Below are positions 1-10,452 of a stretch of 64,000 nt of DNA, piece by piece (within the stretch, counting starts at the first letter, position 1; every line of letters begins with the position of its first letter). The position numbers and the translations under genes were made by a program. Under the pieces are notes generated by a model. The model did not search any database. It worked only from the letters and a program-made list of their open reading frames with translations, and had not been told where the DNA came from. This DNA comes from an uncultured Tropicimonas sp. Its GTDB lineage: Bacteria > Pseudomonadota > Alphaproteobacteria > Rhodobacterales > Rhodobacteraceae. The DNA lies in the NCBI GenBank assembly GCA_947495685.1, contig CANLZY010000012.1, forward strand, positions 62,001 through 126,000, given 5' to 3'.

Positions 1-412
1 ATTCCCATTCATTGCGGCCATTTCTTTGAAGCTCGGGTACTGGATTCTTGCACTCGAGGTTGACCCCGACGTGAGGCGGCAGTTGCACGAGGGCGGTGCC
101 GAGCAGATGAGCAGCAACCTGATGACCAAGTTCTCAGGTGCCTTTGCGGACCTCTGGTCGAACTTCTGGTCGATGTTCACCAGCGATGTGGCGCATTGGT
201 CACGGCTGGAGATCTTCTATGATCAGGTGTTCCTGCCATTTCTGGTGGGCGGAATCGTGCCGGGCATCATCGCGGGACTGGTCGCGTATTACGTGACGAT
301 GCCGTTCATCACGGCCTATCAGAACCGCCGCCAGGTGAAGCTCAAGAAGAAGCTGGAACAGATCCGCGCCGCCGCCGCAAGCCAGGCCAGGCCGTCGAAG
401 CTTGGGCAATAG
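1..412 (+). CDS. DUF2062 domain-containing membrane protein, C-terminal part
   Basis: The reading frame is open from base 2 at the left edge, so the N-terminus lies outside the window; a TTG at 26 is internal. The visible 136 residues start with FPFIAAISLKLGYWI, which fits the end of the first DUF2062 membrane hairpin. A variable linker follows, then a second hydrophobic stretch (FLVGGIVPGIIAGLVAYYV) and a basic, lysine-rich cytoplasmic tail. The molecular function of DUF2062 proteins is not established. The next gene is convergent and ends at 466. The family call rests on the hydrophobic pattern and general resemblance. Confidence 0.75.
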   Translation, partial: FPFIAAISLKLGYWILALEVDPDVRRQLHEGGAEQMSSNLMTKFSGAFADLWSNFWSMFTSDVAHWSRLEIFYDQVFLPFLVGGIVPGIIAGLVAYYVTMPFITAYQNRRQVKLKKKLEQIRAAAASQARPSKLGQ

Positions 413-465
413 CGCCCGGCCAGGGAAGGCCGGAGCGCGTAGTTGATGGCCCCTCCCGGCGGGCC

Positions 466-3400
466 TCAGGTTCGGAACACCCGATAGATCGCCGGGATTA
501 CCAGGACCGTCAGCAAGGTCGAACTGAGCAACCCGAACAGCAACGACAGCGCCAAACCCTGAAAGATCGGGTCGGCGAGGATGACCACGGCCCCGATCAT
601 CGCGGCGATGGCCGTCAACAGGATCGGTTTGAAGCGGATCGCCCCAGCTTCGATCAGCGTCTCGATCTTGTCGACTGTCGGGTCGGCGTGCCGGATGAAA
701 TCCACAAGCAGGATGGAGTTTCGCACGATAATACCGGCCAGCGCGATGAATCCGATCATTGAGGGCGCCGAGAACGGTGCGCTGAACAGCCAGTGCCCGG
801 CCATGATCCCAAGGAAGGTCAGCGGGATCGGGGTCAGGATCACCAGCGGCAGCTTGAACGAGCCGAACTGGGCGACGACGAGGATGTAGATCCCCAACAG
901 CGCCACGGCAAAGGCCGCGCCCATGTCGCGGAACGTCACCCAGGTGACCTCCCATTCGCCGTCCCACAGCAGCGAGACTGTGGATTCGTCCTCTGGCTGG
1001 CCGTTCATGCGGATCTCGGGCTTGGTGCCCTCGGGCCACTCCATCGCGTCCAGCGCGTCAGCGACAGCCAGCATGCCGTACAGCGGGGCCTCGAAGTCGC
1101 CTGCGAGTTCTGCCATGACCATCTCGGCCGCGCGCCCGTTGTGCCGAAAGATCGGGAAGCTTGCACGCTCTTCCTGCACGGTCACCACGTCGCCCAGTTC
1201 GACCACGCCCCGGGCCCCCGGCAGCACGTTCGCCGGGATCGGGGTCGACAGGAAGCGCTCGTCGATGACGCGGTCAGACTTGTCGCGCTCGATGGTGATC
1301 GGGATCGGATAGCGTCCGGCGCCGCGATGCGAATACCCGACGGTCGAACCGGCGTTCAGCAGCCCGAGCGTCGTGAACACGTCCTGCTCCTGTACGCCAA
1401 AGAACTCCAGCGAGTCGGACGAGATCACGGCACGCATCCGGCGTGGCTGCACGCCAAAGCTGTCGTCTACATCCACGATGAAGGGAACGCTTTCGAACGC
1501 TTCGCGGATCCGGGTCGCGGCAAGTCGGCGGGCCTCGCCATCGGGCCCATAAACCTCGGCCAGAAGCGTGGCGATGACCGGCGGCCCAGGGGGCGGTTCG
1601 ACGGTCTTCAGGCTGGTGCCCGGCGGGACATCGATCCCGGCGATCCGTTCGCGGATTTCCAGCGCGATGTCGTGGCTGGTGCGGTCGCGGTCACCCTTGT
1701 GCGCAAGGTTGATCTGCACGTCGCCCAGTTGTGGTTCTGCGCGCAGGTAATAGTGGCGGACCAGCCCGTTGAAGTTGAACGGAGCGGCCGCCCCGGCGTG
1801 GGTCTGGGTCGACAGGACTTCGGGGAGTTGCAGAACCTCCCGGGCGATGGCCTGCGCCACGGCGTCGGTGTCCTCGACCGAGGCGCCTTCGGGCAGGTCG
1901 ATCACCACCGACAGCTCCGACTTGTTGTCGAACGGCAGCAGCTTGACCGTCACGTCCCTGGTGTACAACAGCGCCAACGAGCCGAAGGACAGGACCGCCG
2001 CAACCAGCAGGAACAGCAGGCTGCGCCCCTTGGTTTTCAGCAGGGGGCGCGCCACGGCGGAATAGATCCGCCCCAGCGTGCCGCCGGAATGGCCCGCGTC
2101 GCCATGGTCATGCACCGGGGCGTTGCCCGCGATCTTGACCATCAGCCAGGGCGTGATGATCACCGCGACGAAGAAGGAAAAGATCATCGCGGCGCTGGCA
2201 TTGGCCGGGATCGGGCTCATGTAGGGGCCCATCAGCCCCGAAACGAACAACATCGGCAACAGGGCCGCCACCACGGTCAGCGTGGCAACGATGGTCGGGT
2301 TGCCGACCTCGGCGACCGCGCGGATCGCCTTGGTGACGCGATCTTCCTTGTCGGGCATGGCCCAGTGGCGGGCGATGTTCTCGATCACCACGATCGCGTC
2401 GTCCACCAGAATGCCGATGGAAAAGATCAGCGCGAACAGCGACACCCGGTTGAGCGTGTAGCCCATGATCCACGCCGCGAACAGCGTCAGCAGGATGGTG
2501 ACGGGGATCACCACCGCCACCACGATGCTTTCGCGCCAACCGATGGCAAAGAACACCAGCGCCACGATGGACACCGTCGCAAGGCCAAGGTGGAACAACA
2601 GCTCGTTGGCCTTTTCGTCGGCGGTTTCACCATAGTCGCGGGTGATGTCGACCTGGATCTGATCGGGGATCAGATCGTGTTCGAGGCTGTGGACCTTGTG
2701 CAGGACCTGCTCGGCCACGACCACGGCATTTGCTCCGGCGCGCTTGGCAATGGCCAGCGTGACAGCGGGGGTGCGAATGATCTCGCCGTCTTCGCTGCGG
2801 GTGACATTTGCGACGATCTTGTCCGAGGTGTCGGGCACAAAACTGACATCGGCAACATCGCGCACATAGACCGGGCGGTTGTCGCGGGTCGTCAGCAACA
2901 GGTTGGCGATCTCGGCGGGCGCCTTGAGCGTTTCGCCTGCGACGAGCGCGATCTGGCCGCCGTCGTCGCGCACCATGCCGGTGGAGAACGCCCGGTTGGC
3001 GCCTTCGACCTTGCCGGCCAACTGTTGCAGGGTGACGCCGTACAACGCCAGCCGTTCCGGATCGGGGGCGATGCGGATGGCTTCGGGGGATTCTCCGACC
3101 AGGTAGGTCAAGCCGACGTCCTGGATCTTGGCAACCTCAACCTGCAATTCGCGGGCGATGCGGGTCAGGTCGTTGGCCGAGGTGTCGCTGGTGGGGTCCG
3201 ACGGCGTCAGTGTCAGCGCCACGATGGCAACGTCATCGATGCCGCGCCCGACGATCAGCGGCTCCGCGATGCCGACGGGGATACGGTCCATGTTGGCGCG
3301 GACCTTGTCATGCACGCGCAGGATCGCCGTATCGGCCGAAGTCCCGACCAGGAACCGCGCAGTGACCATCGCATAGTCATCGCGGGTCGAGGAATAGACA

Positions 3401-3672
3401 TGCTCGACTTCGTTGATGCCCTTGACGATGGTTTCCATCGGTTCGGTCACCAGCTTTACCGCGTCTTCGGCCTTCAGGCCGGGGGCCTGGATGTGGATGT
3501 CGACCAGCGGCACCGAGATCTGGGGTTCTTCTTCGCGCGGCAGGCTGATCAGAGCGACGAGGCCGACGGCCAGTGCCGCGAGGATCATCAGCGGTGTCAA
3601 CGCCGACTGGATGAAGGTGCGCGTCAGGCCACCGGCAATGCCGCGCGACGGTTCGGAGGGCTGTTCACTCAT
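466..3672 (-). CDS. RND-family efflux transporter permease subunit
   Basis: Inner-membrane proton-driven pump of the AcrB/CusA type, working with the periplasmic adaptor encoded just upstream. At 1068 residues it has full RND length. It shows the usual layout of one N-terminal membrane helix (about residues 24-44), a large periplasmic domain, a helix bundle, a second periplasmic domain and a C-terminal bundle. The TM4 motif GILVDDAIVVIENIAR is near residue 424 and carries the paired aspartates of the proton relay. The ATG overlaps the adaptor stop by 8 bases, indicating translational coupling. No outer-membrane TolC gene is in the window. Substrate cannot be deduced; heavy-metal versus drug specificity is open. 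Confidence 0.93.
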   Translation of the reverse strand: MSEQPSEPSRGIAGGLTRTFIQSALTPLMILAALAVGLVALISLPREEEPQISVPLVDIHIQAPGLKAEDAVKLVTEPMETIVKGINEVEHVYSSTRDDYAMVTARFLVGTSADTAILRVHDKVRANMDRIPVGIAEPLIVGRGIDDVAIVALTLTPSDPTSDTSANDLTRIARELQVEVAKIQDVGLTYLVGESPEAIRIAPDPERLALYGVTLQQLAGKVEGANRAFSTGMVRDDGGQIALVAGETLKAPAEIANLLLTTRDNRPVYVRDVADVSFVPDTSDKIVANVTRSEDGEIIRTPAVTLAIAKRAGANAVVVAEQVLHKVHSLEHDLIPDQIQVDITRDYGETADEKANELLFHLGLATVSIVALVFFAIGWRESIVVAVVIPVTILLTLFAAWIMGYTLNRVSLFALIFSIGILVDDAIVVIENIARHWAMPDKEDRVTKAIRAVAEVGNPTIVATLTVVAALLPMLFVSGLMGPYMSPIPANASAAMIFSFFVAVIITPWLMVKIAGNAPVHDHGDAGHSGGTLGRIYSAVARPLLKTKGRSLLFLLVAAVLSFGSLALLYTRDVTVKLLPFDNKSELSVVIDLPEGASVEDTDAVAQAIAREVLQLPEVLSTQTHAGAAAPFNFNGLVRHYYLRAEPQLGDVQINLAHKGDRDRTSHDIALEIRERIAGIDVPPGTSLKTVEPPPGPPVIATLLAEVYGPDGEARRLAATRIREAFESVPFIVDVDDSFGVQPRRMRAVISSDSLEFFGVQEQDVFTTLGLLNAGSTVGYSHRGAGRYPIPITIERDKSDRVIDERFLSTPIPANVLPGARGVVELGDVVTVQEERASFPIFRHNGRAAEMVMAELAGDFEAPLYGMLAVADALDAMEWPEGTKPEIRMNGQPEDESTVSLLWDGEWEVTWVTFRDMGAAFAVALLGIYILVVAQFGSFKLPLVILTPIPLTFLGIMAGHWLFSAPFSAPSMIGFIALAGIIVRNSILLVDFIRHADPTVDKIETLIEAGAIRFKPILLTAIAAMIGAVVILADPIFQGLALSLLFGLLSSTLLTVLVIPAIYRVFRT

Positions 3673-4645
3673 GACTGGCCACCAGGGATTCTCCCGCCTG
3701 CAACCCAGACAGGATTTCGACCATGTCAGTGCCGTTCAGAAGATGGGTTTGCCCCAGCACCACGGTGCGTTGCTGGGCTGTGCCATCCGGGCCGGCCACG
3801 GTCACGAAATCCAGCCCCATGCGGCTGGAGATGGCCGTGGCGGGCACCACGATCGCGGTGGATGTGCCGATGGGCAGGCGGACCAGAACGCGGGCATCGA
3901 CAAAATCGTTGCTCAGGTTGTCCACCTCGACATCGGCAATGACCCGACCGTTTTCGATCTGGGGATAGATCTTTGCAAGGGTGCCTGTCTGTTCGGCGCC
4001 CTCGCCGCCAATGCGGATCTCGGCCCCTTGTGTCAGGACGCCTGCATGGCGTTCTGGCACCGCGAGCCGCAAGAAGAAGCCGCCGCCGCCAATCTCGGCG
4101 ATGGCCTCGCCGGACAGGACCACCGACCCGGCCGTCACCGGAACGCTCAGCACGGTGCCGGAAATCGGTGCCAGCACGGCCCCTTCGGCCTCGCGCTGCG
4201 TCAGCACGTTCCGCTCTGCCTGTGCGGTGCCGATCCGTCCCCTGATCACGTCCACCTCGGTTCGCAGCTGGTCCAGCCGTTGCGCCGTGGTGACGCCCCG
4301 TTGCAGCAGGCTCTCACCGCGCTTCAATTCGGCCTCGGCATTGCCGAGCTGCGAGGTGAGGGACTGGAGCGTGGCATCGATGGCGCCCAGCTGGAGCGCC
4401 AGCTTTTCGTCTGTCACATTGGCGATCACCTGACCCTGTTCGACCCGCGTTCCCTCGGACACATCGACCGACACCAGCGTGCCGCCCAGCCGACTGCGGG
4501 CGGGGATGCGATCACGTGTCTCGATCCGACCGAAAACGGCCTTCCACTGGGTGATATCGGCACGTTCTGCGGTGGTCTCGGCCTGGACCTGCATGGCCAT
4601 GGGCAGAAAGAACAAGAGCAGAAGGCTCAACAACGGGCGGGGCAT
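3665..4645 (-). CDS. RND efflux periplasmic adaptor subunit (HlyD/AcrA type)
   Basis: Membrane-fusion protein that links the RND pump to an outer-membrane channel. The 326-residue protein starts with a signal peptide (MPRPLLSLLLLFFLPMAMQVQA). It continues with a biotinyl-lipoyl-like half motif (GTLVSVDVSEGTRVEQGQVI), a coiled-coil hairpin around residues 85-145, the second lipoyl half (VLAPISGTVLSVPVTAG) and beta-barrel domains. I chose ATG 4645 because AGGAG lies 7 bases upstream and a signal peptide follows; an open frame continues upstream to 4867 but looks non-coding. The palindrome-bearing promoter region lies just upstream. It is first gene of a two-gene operon with the pump. Confidence 0.92.
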   Translation of the reverse strand: MPRPLLSLLLLFFLPMAMQVQAETTAERADITQWKAVFGRIETRDRIPARSRLGGTLVSVDVSEGTRVEQGQVIANVTDEKLALQLGAIDATLQSLTSQLGNAEAELKRGESLLQRGVTTAQRLDQLRTEVDVIRGRIGTAQAERNVLTQREAEGAVLAPISGTVLSVPVTAGSVVLSGEAIAEIGGGGFFLRLAVPERHAGVLTQGAEIRIGGEGAEQTGTLAKIYPQIENGRVIADVEVDNLSNDFVDARVLVRLPIGTSTAIVVPATAISSRMGLDFVTVAGPDGTAQQRTVVLGQTHLLNGTDMVEILSGLQAGESLVASHE

Positions 4646-4678
4646 GGTGGATCTCCTGTGGGCGAGGGCCGACTGCAC

Positions 4679-4708
4679 AACATATGCAATTAAATGCATG
4701 TAATGCAA
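4679..4708 (-). promoter_or_regulatory. Candidate promoter with palindromic operator upstream of the RND operon
   Basis: A 16-base near-perfect palindrome (ATGCAATTAAATGCAT, 4684-4699, one mismatched pair) lies 39-54 bases upstream of the adaptor ATG. Read on the minus strand it falls in and beside the 18-base spacer between TTGCAT (-35-like) and TATGTT (-10-like). That is a typical place for a repressor such as a TetR- or MarR-type regulator to bind. The boxes are weak matches and no regulator gene is adjacent, so this is an inference from layout. The locally AT-rich sequence stands out from the GC-rich surroundings. Confidence 0.4.
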
Positions 4709-4897
4709 CCCTTTCGGTCGGCATCGACCGCATCCGTGTGACGCAATCATGCACCGTGCAGATGGCAAGCCGATACCGATCAGCCGGGGTGGGGCCGACA
4801 TGGATGAAATCGTTGACCTGTTTCGACAAGATGTCGATGTGCCATGGCGTCCGGGACGGCGATTCACCCCGACGCGGAAATCAGCGGCGCGGGTGGA

Positions 4898-5875
4898 TCA
4901 GGGGCGCGGCGCGGCGGCCCGGGTCAGGCGGTCGTTGATTGCCCGGCCAAGGCCTGTCTCGGGAATGGGCGATACTGCAATGCGGCCCCGGGCCAACAGG
5001 TCCGCGCGGCGCAGGTAGTCGAACAGGTTGGCGGCGGCTTCGACCAGATCACCAGACACGGAAAGGTTGAGCGCTGCACCGGTTGCGTCTGGTCCGAAGC
5101 CGAGCAGGAATTCATCGGGCGCCACAACCTCTGCATTTAGCCTGACCGACGCGTCGGGCGCATAGTGCGAGGCAAGTTGGCCCGGTGCGTTCGGCGTTTC
5201 GCCGACCGGCGCATGGGCCAGCGGGCGACCGAGAGCGGCCTCGATGGCCTCCGTCGGCAACCCACCGGGGCGCAGCAGGCGGGGGTGATCGAAGCAACCG
5301 ATGATGGTGGATTCCAGTCCGACCTCGGCGGCTCCGCCTGCAAGGACGGCGGCGATCCGGCCATCGAGGCCCTCCAGCACATGCTCGGCCTGCGTCGGGC
5401 TGATCTTGCCGGACGGGTTGGCCGACGGGGCCGCGATGGGTCCGTCAAAGCGGTGCAGAAGCGCCTGGGCCACGTCGCCCCGCGGCACCCGCAGCCCAAC
5501 GGTCTCCAGTCCGGCGGAGACCAGCGGCGACAGGCCGGCATCAGGCCGCAGCGGCACGACCAGCGTCAGCGGCCCGGGCCAGAAGGCATCGGCAAGCGCC
5601 AGCGCGTCGGTGTCGAACCGACCATAGCGCAGGGCGGTATCAAGGTCGGCAACATGCACGATCAACGGGTTGAACCGGGGTCGCCCCTTGGCCTCGAAGA
5701 TCCGCGCGACGGCGGCGCCCTGTCGGGCATCTGCCCCCAACCCATAGACAGTTTCCGTGGGAAAGGCGACCAGCCGCCCCTGTTGCAGCAGGTCTGCGGC
5801 GCGGTCCAAACCGTCGGAAAAGGGGTCGAGACGTTCGGTTACACTGCCCATGGGATTTCGTGACGCTGCGTCCAT
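4898..5875 (-). CDS. L-threonylcarbamoyladenylate synthase (Sua5/YwlC/YrdC family)
   Basis: Makes threonylcarbamoyl-AMP from threonine, bicarbonate and ATP for the t6A37 modification of ANN-decoding tRNAs. The N-terminal YrdC domain shows GRLVAFPTETVYGLGADA, PLIVHVADLD, FWPGPLTLVV and a DGPIAAPSANPSGK motif. The extra C-terminal part (about residues 225-325) corresponds to the Sua5 domain, so this is the long Sua5-type form rather than the short YrdC form. I take the first ATG (5875) as start; a TTG at 5896 and another ATG at 5851 are possible. No clear Shine-Dalgarno decides between them. It lies upstream of, and on the same strand as, the RND operon but with a 250-base gap. Confidence 0.9.
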   Translation of the reverse strand: MDAASRNPMGSVTERLDPFSDGLDRAADLLQQGRLVAFPTETVYGLGADARQGAAVARIFEAKGRPRFNPLIVHVADLDTALRYGRFDTDALALADAFWPGPLTLVVPLRPDAGLSPLVSAGLETVGLRVPRGDVAQALLHRFDGPIAAPSANPSGKISPTQAEHVLEGLDGRIAAVLAGGAAEVGLESTIIGCFDHPRLLRPGGLPTEAIEAALGRPLAHAPVGETPNAPGQLASHYAPDASVRLNAEVVAPDEFLLGFGPDATGAALNLSVSGDLVEAAANLFDYLRRADLLARGRIAVSPIPETGLGRAINDRLTRAAAPRP

Positions 5876-5976
5876 CTTTGTGCCGGAATGCGGCAACCGT
5901 TAGGTTACGTTTTGACTCAGGGGTGATACGCTCAGTCTCTGACCCTGCCAAGACCGCTTGTTCAAGGTGAAGCCAC

Positions 5977-7682
<1,706 letters not shown>

Positions 7683-7686
<4 letters not shown>

Positions 7687-8744
7687 GCGTGGACGGCGCA
7701 GGCTTCGCTCCGCTCCGGTATCCGCACACGGAACCACCGGCCGAAGGCGCGGCCATCGAGGTCGCCGAAGGCGTCCTGTGGATGCGCATCCCGCTGCCGA
7801 TGGCGCTGAACCACGTCAATATCTATGCGCTGGACGATGGCGATGGCTGGACGATCGTCGACACCGGCTTCTCCAGCAAGGCCATCCGCGCCATCTGGGA
7901 AGCCCTGATGCAGACCGGACCGCTGGCCGGAAAACCCGTCACGCGGATCATCGTCACCCATCATCACCCGGACCACGTGGGCCTTGCTGGCTGGTTCCAG
8001 TCTGAACATGGCGCCGAGCTGGTCACCACGCGCACCGCCTGGCTGTATGCGCGGATGCTGACGCTTGACGTGCAAGACACCTGGCCGGCTGAAACGTTGG
8101 CATTCTATCGGGGCGCGGGCATGGACCCTCAGGTCTATGACAAACGCGCCGCCGAGCGTCCGTTCAACTTCTCCGACGTGGTCTGGCCGATGCCTTTGGG
8201 GTTCTCCCGGATAGAGGAGGGCGACAGGATTCGCATTGGCGGGCGAGACTGGGATGTTCGCATGGGCAACGGCCACGCGGCCGAGCACGCGACCTTCTGG
8301 AGCCGGGATGACGGGTTGGTGCTGGGCGGTGACCAGCTTCTGCCGTCGATCTCACCCAATCTCGGCGTCTATCCGACCGAACCCGAGGCTGACCCGGTTG
8401 GCGACTGGCTGGAAAGCTGCGAGCGGCTGTCGGCCTTTGCCCGCGACGATCAACTGGTTCTGCCGGGCCACAAGCTGCCGTTCACCGGCTTGCCGACACG
8501 GATACGGCAGCTGATAGACAATCATCACCACGCGCTGGACCGGTTGCTGAAATTCCTGTCGGAGCCGCGCACCGCGCACGATTGCTTTGCGCCGCTCTAC
8601 AAACGAGAGATTCGGGCAGGGGAATATGGATTGGCCCTTGTGGAATCCGTTGGACACCTCAATCATTTGTTCCACTCCGGACAGGTCACCCGCGAGCGCC
8701 GCGCAGACGGTGCCTGGATGTGGCAGCGGGTCGGGGCAGGTTGA
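7683..8744 (+). CDS. MBL-fold metallo-hydrolase
   Basis: Metallo-beta-lactamase-fold hydrolase of 353 residues. The metal-binding motif THHHPDH contains the HxHxDH signature (H93, H95, D97, H98), with a later GNGHAAEH and GGDQLLPSISP supplying the remaining ligands. A C-terminal helical region (GLPTRIRQLIDNHHHALDRLL) resembles that of the lactamase/glyoxalase-like and thioesterase-like subgroup. The GTG start at 7683 overlaps the acyl-CoA dehydrogenase stop in a GTGA tetranucleotide, so the two are translationally coupled. That suggests the hydrolase acts on an acyl-CoA or a related product, but this is inference from context. Confidence 0.88.
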
Positions 8745-8758
8745 TCGCGGGGGAACGC

Positions 8759-9208
8759 ATGACAGAGACCGACAATCCGGACCCGGCCCTGCCACGCGCC
8801 CATGCCGTGCATGCCGACCCCGAGGCCCGTCGCGGTTTTGAATGCAAACCCCTGCCAGAAGCGGCGCGCAAATCGCCGGCGACCAAAAGCCCGGCAATGT
8901 GGGCTTACGAGCGTCTGATCCTGTATATCAAGAACTTCGAAGACCTTCTGGACGCAGATCACGAGGTTGCGATGGGGTTCACCGGGGCCAGCGCCGGTGT
9001 GTTGCGGATCGAGGGCATCGGGTATTTTGATCCTGATATCGTGACGTTCTACGGATCGGATGCCGATGGAACCCGCACCCAGTTGATCCAGCATATCAGC
9101 CAGTTGAACGTCATCCTGCGCGCTTTGCCCAAGCGCCCCGAAATGGTCGAGGCGCGCCGCATCGGGTTTCGGCTGGCGCAGGAGCTGAACGAACAGGACA
9201 CGGCCTGA
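8759..9208 (+). CDS. DUF6173-like conserved protein
   Basis: Protein of 149 residues, unknown function. After a polar, proline- and alanine-rich N-terminal 45 residues comes a compact domain with MWAYERLILYIKNFEDLLD, EVAMGFTGASAGVLRIEG, IGYFDPDIVTFYGSD and TQLIQHISQLNVILRALPK. I recognise this as the family I recall as DUF6173, found widely in Rhodobacteraceae; the number is from memory. The ATG at 8759 lies 14 bases after the MBL gene, so the gene may belong to the same transcript. No signal peptide or membrane segment is seen. Confidence 0.8.
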   Translation: MTETDNPDPALPRAHAVHADPEARRGFECKPLPEAARKSPATKSPAMWAYERLILYIKNFEDLLDADHEVAMGFTGASAGVLRIEGIGYFDPDIVTFYGSDADGTRTQLIQHISQLNVILRALPKRPEMVEARRIGFRLAQELNEQDTA

Positions 9209-9304
9209 GGCCCGGTACTCACAATCGCGACGGACGGACTTAACACGGCTGTGTAGTTGGGTTAAGCAGTTCGAGCGACAGGACAGCGAAGAGGAGACAC
9301 GCAT

Positions 9305-9445
9305 ATGGCCAACGAGAAATTTGTGCCCGGTGAAATGGACATTTCCGTTCAGGAAAAGACCTTTGACGGCTTCATGAAGGCTTCCACCTACGGGGCAATC
9401 TTTTGCATTCTGGTTCTGGTCTTCATCGGTCTGGTTAACGGCTGA
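9305..9445 (+). CDS. aa3-type cytochrome c oxidase subunit IV
   Basis: A 46-residue protein: a short polar N-terminus (MANEKFVPGEMDISVQEKTF) followed by one hydrophobic helix (about residues 26-45, ASTYGAIFCILVLVFIGLVN) and a stop directly after it. This is the exact plan of the small bacterial aa3 oxidase subunit IV (COX4_pro_2 type) known from Paracoccus and Rhodobacter. AGAGGAGA lies upstream. Its role in the complex is accessory; the enzyme still works without it in Paracoccus. None of the catalytic cox genes is in the window, which is usual for this gene in the group. Confidence 0.9.
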   Translation: MANEKFVPGEMDISVQEKTFDGFMKASTYGAIFCILVLVFIGLVNG

Positions 9446-9476
9446 CCGAACGTTTCCCAATGTTTGAGGTGTGCCC

Positions 9477-10115
9477 ATGAGAGGCCTTCTTCTGGCAGTT
9501 TTCCTGCCATTTCTCTTGGGTGCCTGCGCGGGATCCGGCCCGTGGGCGACGGACGAGGCCGTTCAGGCCGCCCGCTACCGTGCCCCGGGACCATCGACCA
9601 TCACGTTGTTCACCATGATCAACAACCGCTCGAACGAAGGCGCGCACAGCGCCCTGATGGTGAACGGCTCGCAGCGGGTGATCTTCAATCCTGCGGGAAC
9701 CTTCCATCATCCCCGCTCGCCGCAGCGGGCCGATGTGCACTATGGCATCACCGAGCCAATGCTGGACTTTTTCATCGACTATCACGCCCGTGAAACCTAC
9801 CGGGTAGTCCGACAGGACATCGTGGTGACGCCAGAACAGGCCGAACTGGCGCTGGCGCGGATCGAGACCTATGGTGCGGTGCCAAATGCGCTCTGCACGA
9901 CGTCGATCGGTCGGATCTTGCGCGATGTTCCGGGGTTCGAGACAATGCCAAGCTCGCCCTTCCCCAAGCGGGCCATGCGCGGCTTTGATCGAACTCCCGG
10001 GGTCGAAGTTCGACGCTATTTCGACACCAGCCCCGATGATCGCTCCGATCTGGTGGTGGATTCGCCCGAAGCGCGCAAGGGCATCGTGATCGAGTACGGC
10101 CCCGAGCCGCGCTGA
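9477..10115 (+). CDS. Conserved lipoprotein of unknown function
   Basis: Protein of 212 residues with a lipoprotein signal peptide ending in a lipobox (LLGACAG, Cys about residue 17), so it should be lipidated and membrane-anchored facing the periplasm. The mature part contains GPSTITLFTMINNRSNEGAHSA, a HYGITEPMLDFFIDYHAR stretch and a pair of cysteine/histidine-containing segments. I do not recognise a characterised domain. ATG 9477 is preferred over a GTG six bases upstream because GAGG sits 8 bases before it. It follows the oxidase subunit gene by 31 bases on the same strand. Confidence 0.8.
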   Translation: MRGLLLAVFLPFLLGACAGSGPWATDEAVQAARYRAPGPSTITLFTMINNRSNEGAHSALMVNGSQRVIFNPAGTFHHPRSPQRADVHYGITEPMLDFFIDYHARETYRVVRQDIVVTPEQAELALARIETYGAVPNALCTTSIGRILRDVPGFETMPSSPFPKRAMRGFDRTPGVEVRRYFDTSPDDRSDLVVDSPEARKGIVIEYGPEPR

Positions 10116-10122
10116 CCCGACC

Positions 10123-10452
10123 CTACCCCAACAGCGCCATCATCGCGTAGAGTGTCCCCAGACCGCCGATAATCGCATAGAGCGCACTGCGGGTGCGGTA
10201 GCCGATCAGCAAGGTCACGCCTGCCGCAAGAATGCGCGCCGGGTCCGGCTGGCCGCCGGTTGCGGCGGGCCACATCACCAACGGCGCGACCAGCGCGGGA
10301 AAGACCGCGACCGGCGTATAGCGCAGGTGTCGCAGCAACCAGTCCGGCAGCTTGCGGTCGCCAACCAGGCCAAGGAACGAGAATCGGATCAGGAAAGTGC
10401 CGATTGCCATCGCGCCGATCAGGAACCAGATCTGATTGTCGGAGTAGGTCAC
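10123..10452 (-). CDS. azlD: AzlD family protein (branched-chain amino acid export)
   Basis: Small partner of the AzlC exporter: 109 residues with about four hydrophobic helices (IWFLIGAMAIGTFLIRFSFL, YTPVAVFPALVAPLVMW, ILAAGVTLLIGYRTRSALYAI, GLGTLYAMMALL). GDRKLPDWLLRHLRYTPVAVFPAL is the usual AzlD signature region. The gene starts with GTG inside the azlC stop (GTGA overlap), so the two subunits are made together. By homology to Bacillus AzlCD and Corynebacterium BrnFE the pair exports branched-chain amino acids. Confidence 0.88.
   Translation of the reverse strand: MTYSDNQIWFLIGAMAIGTFLIRFSFLGLVGDRKLPDWLLRHLRYTPVAVFPALVAPLVMWPAATGGQPDPARILAAGVTLLIGYRTRSALYAIIGGLGTLYAMMALLG

Noticed and set aside
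793-3942. Open frame of 1049 codons on the plus strand across the RND permease gene
   Set aside because: It is antisense to a complete, well-recognised RND gene; its product is full of Gly/Arg/His/Gln low complexity typical of reverse frames in GC-rich DNA, and no start or domain supports it.
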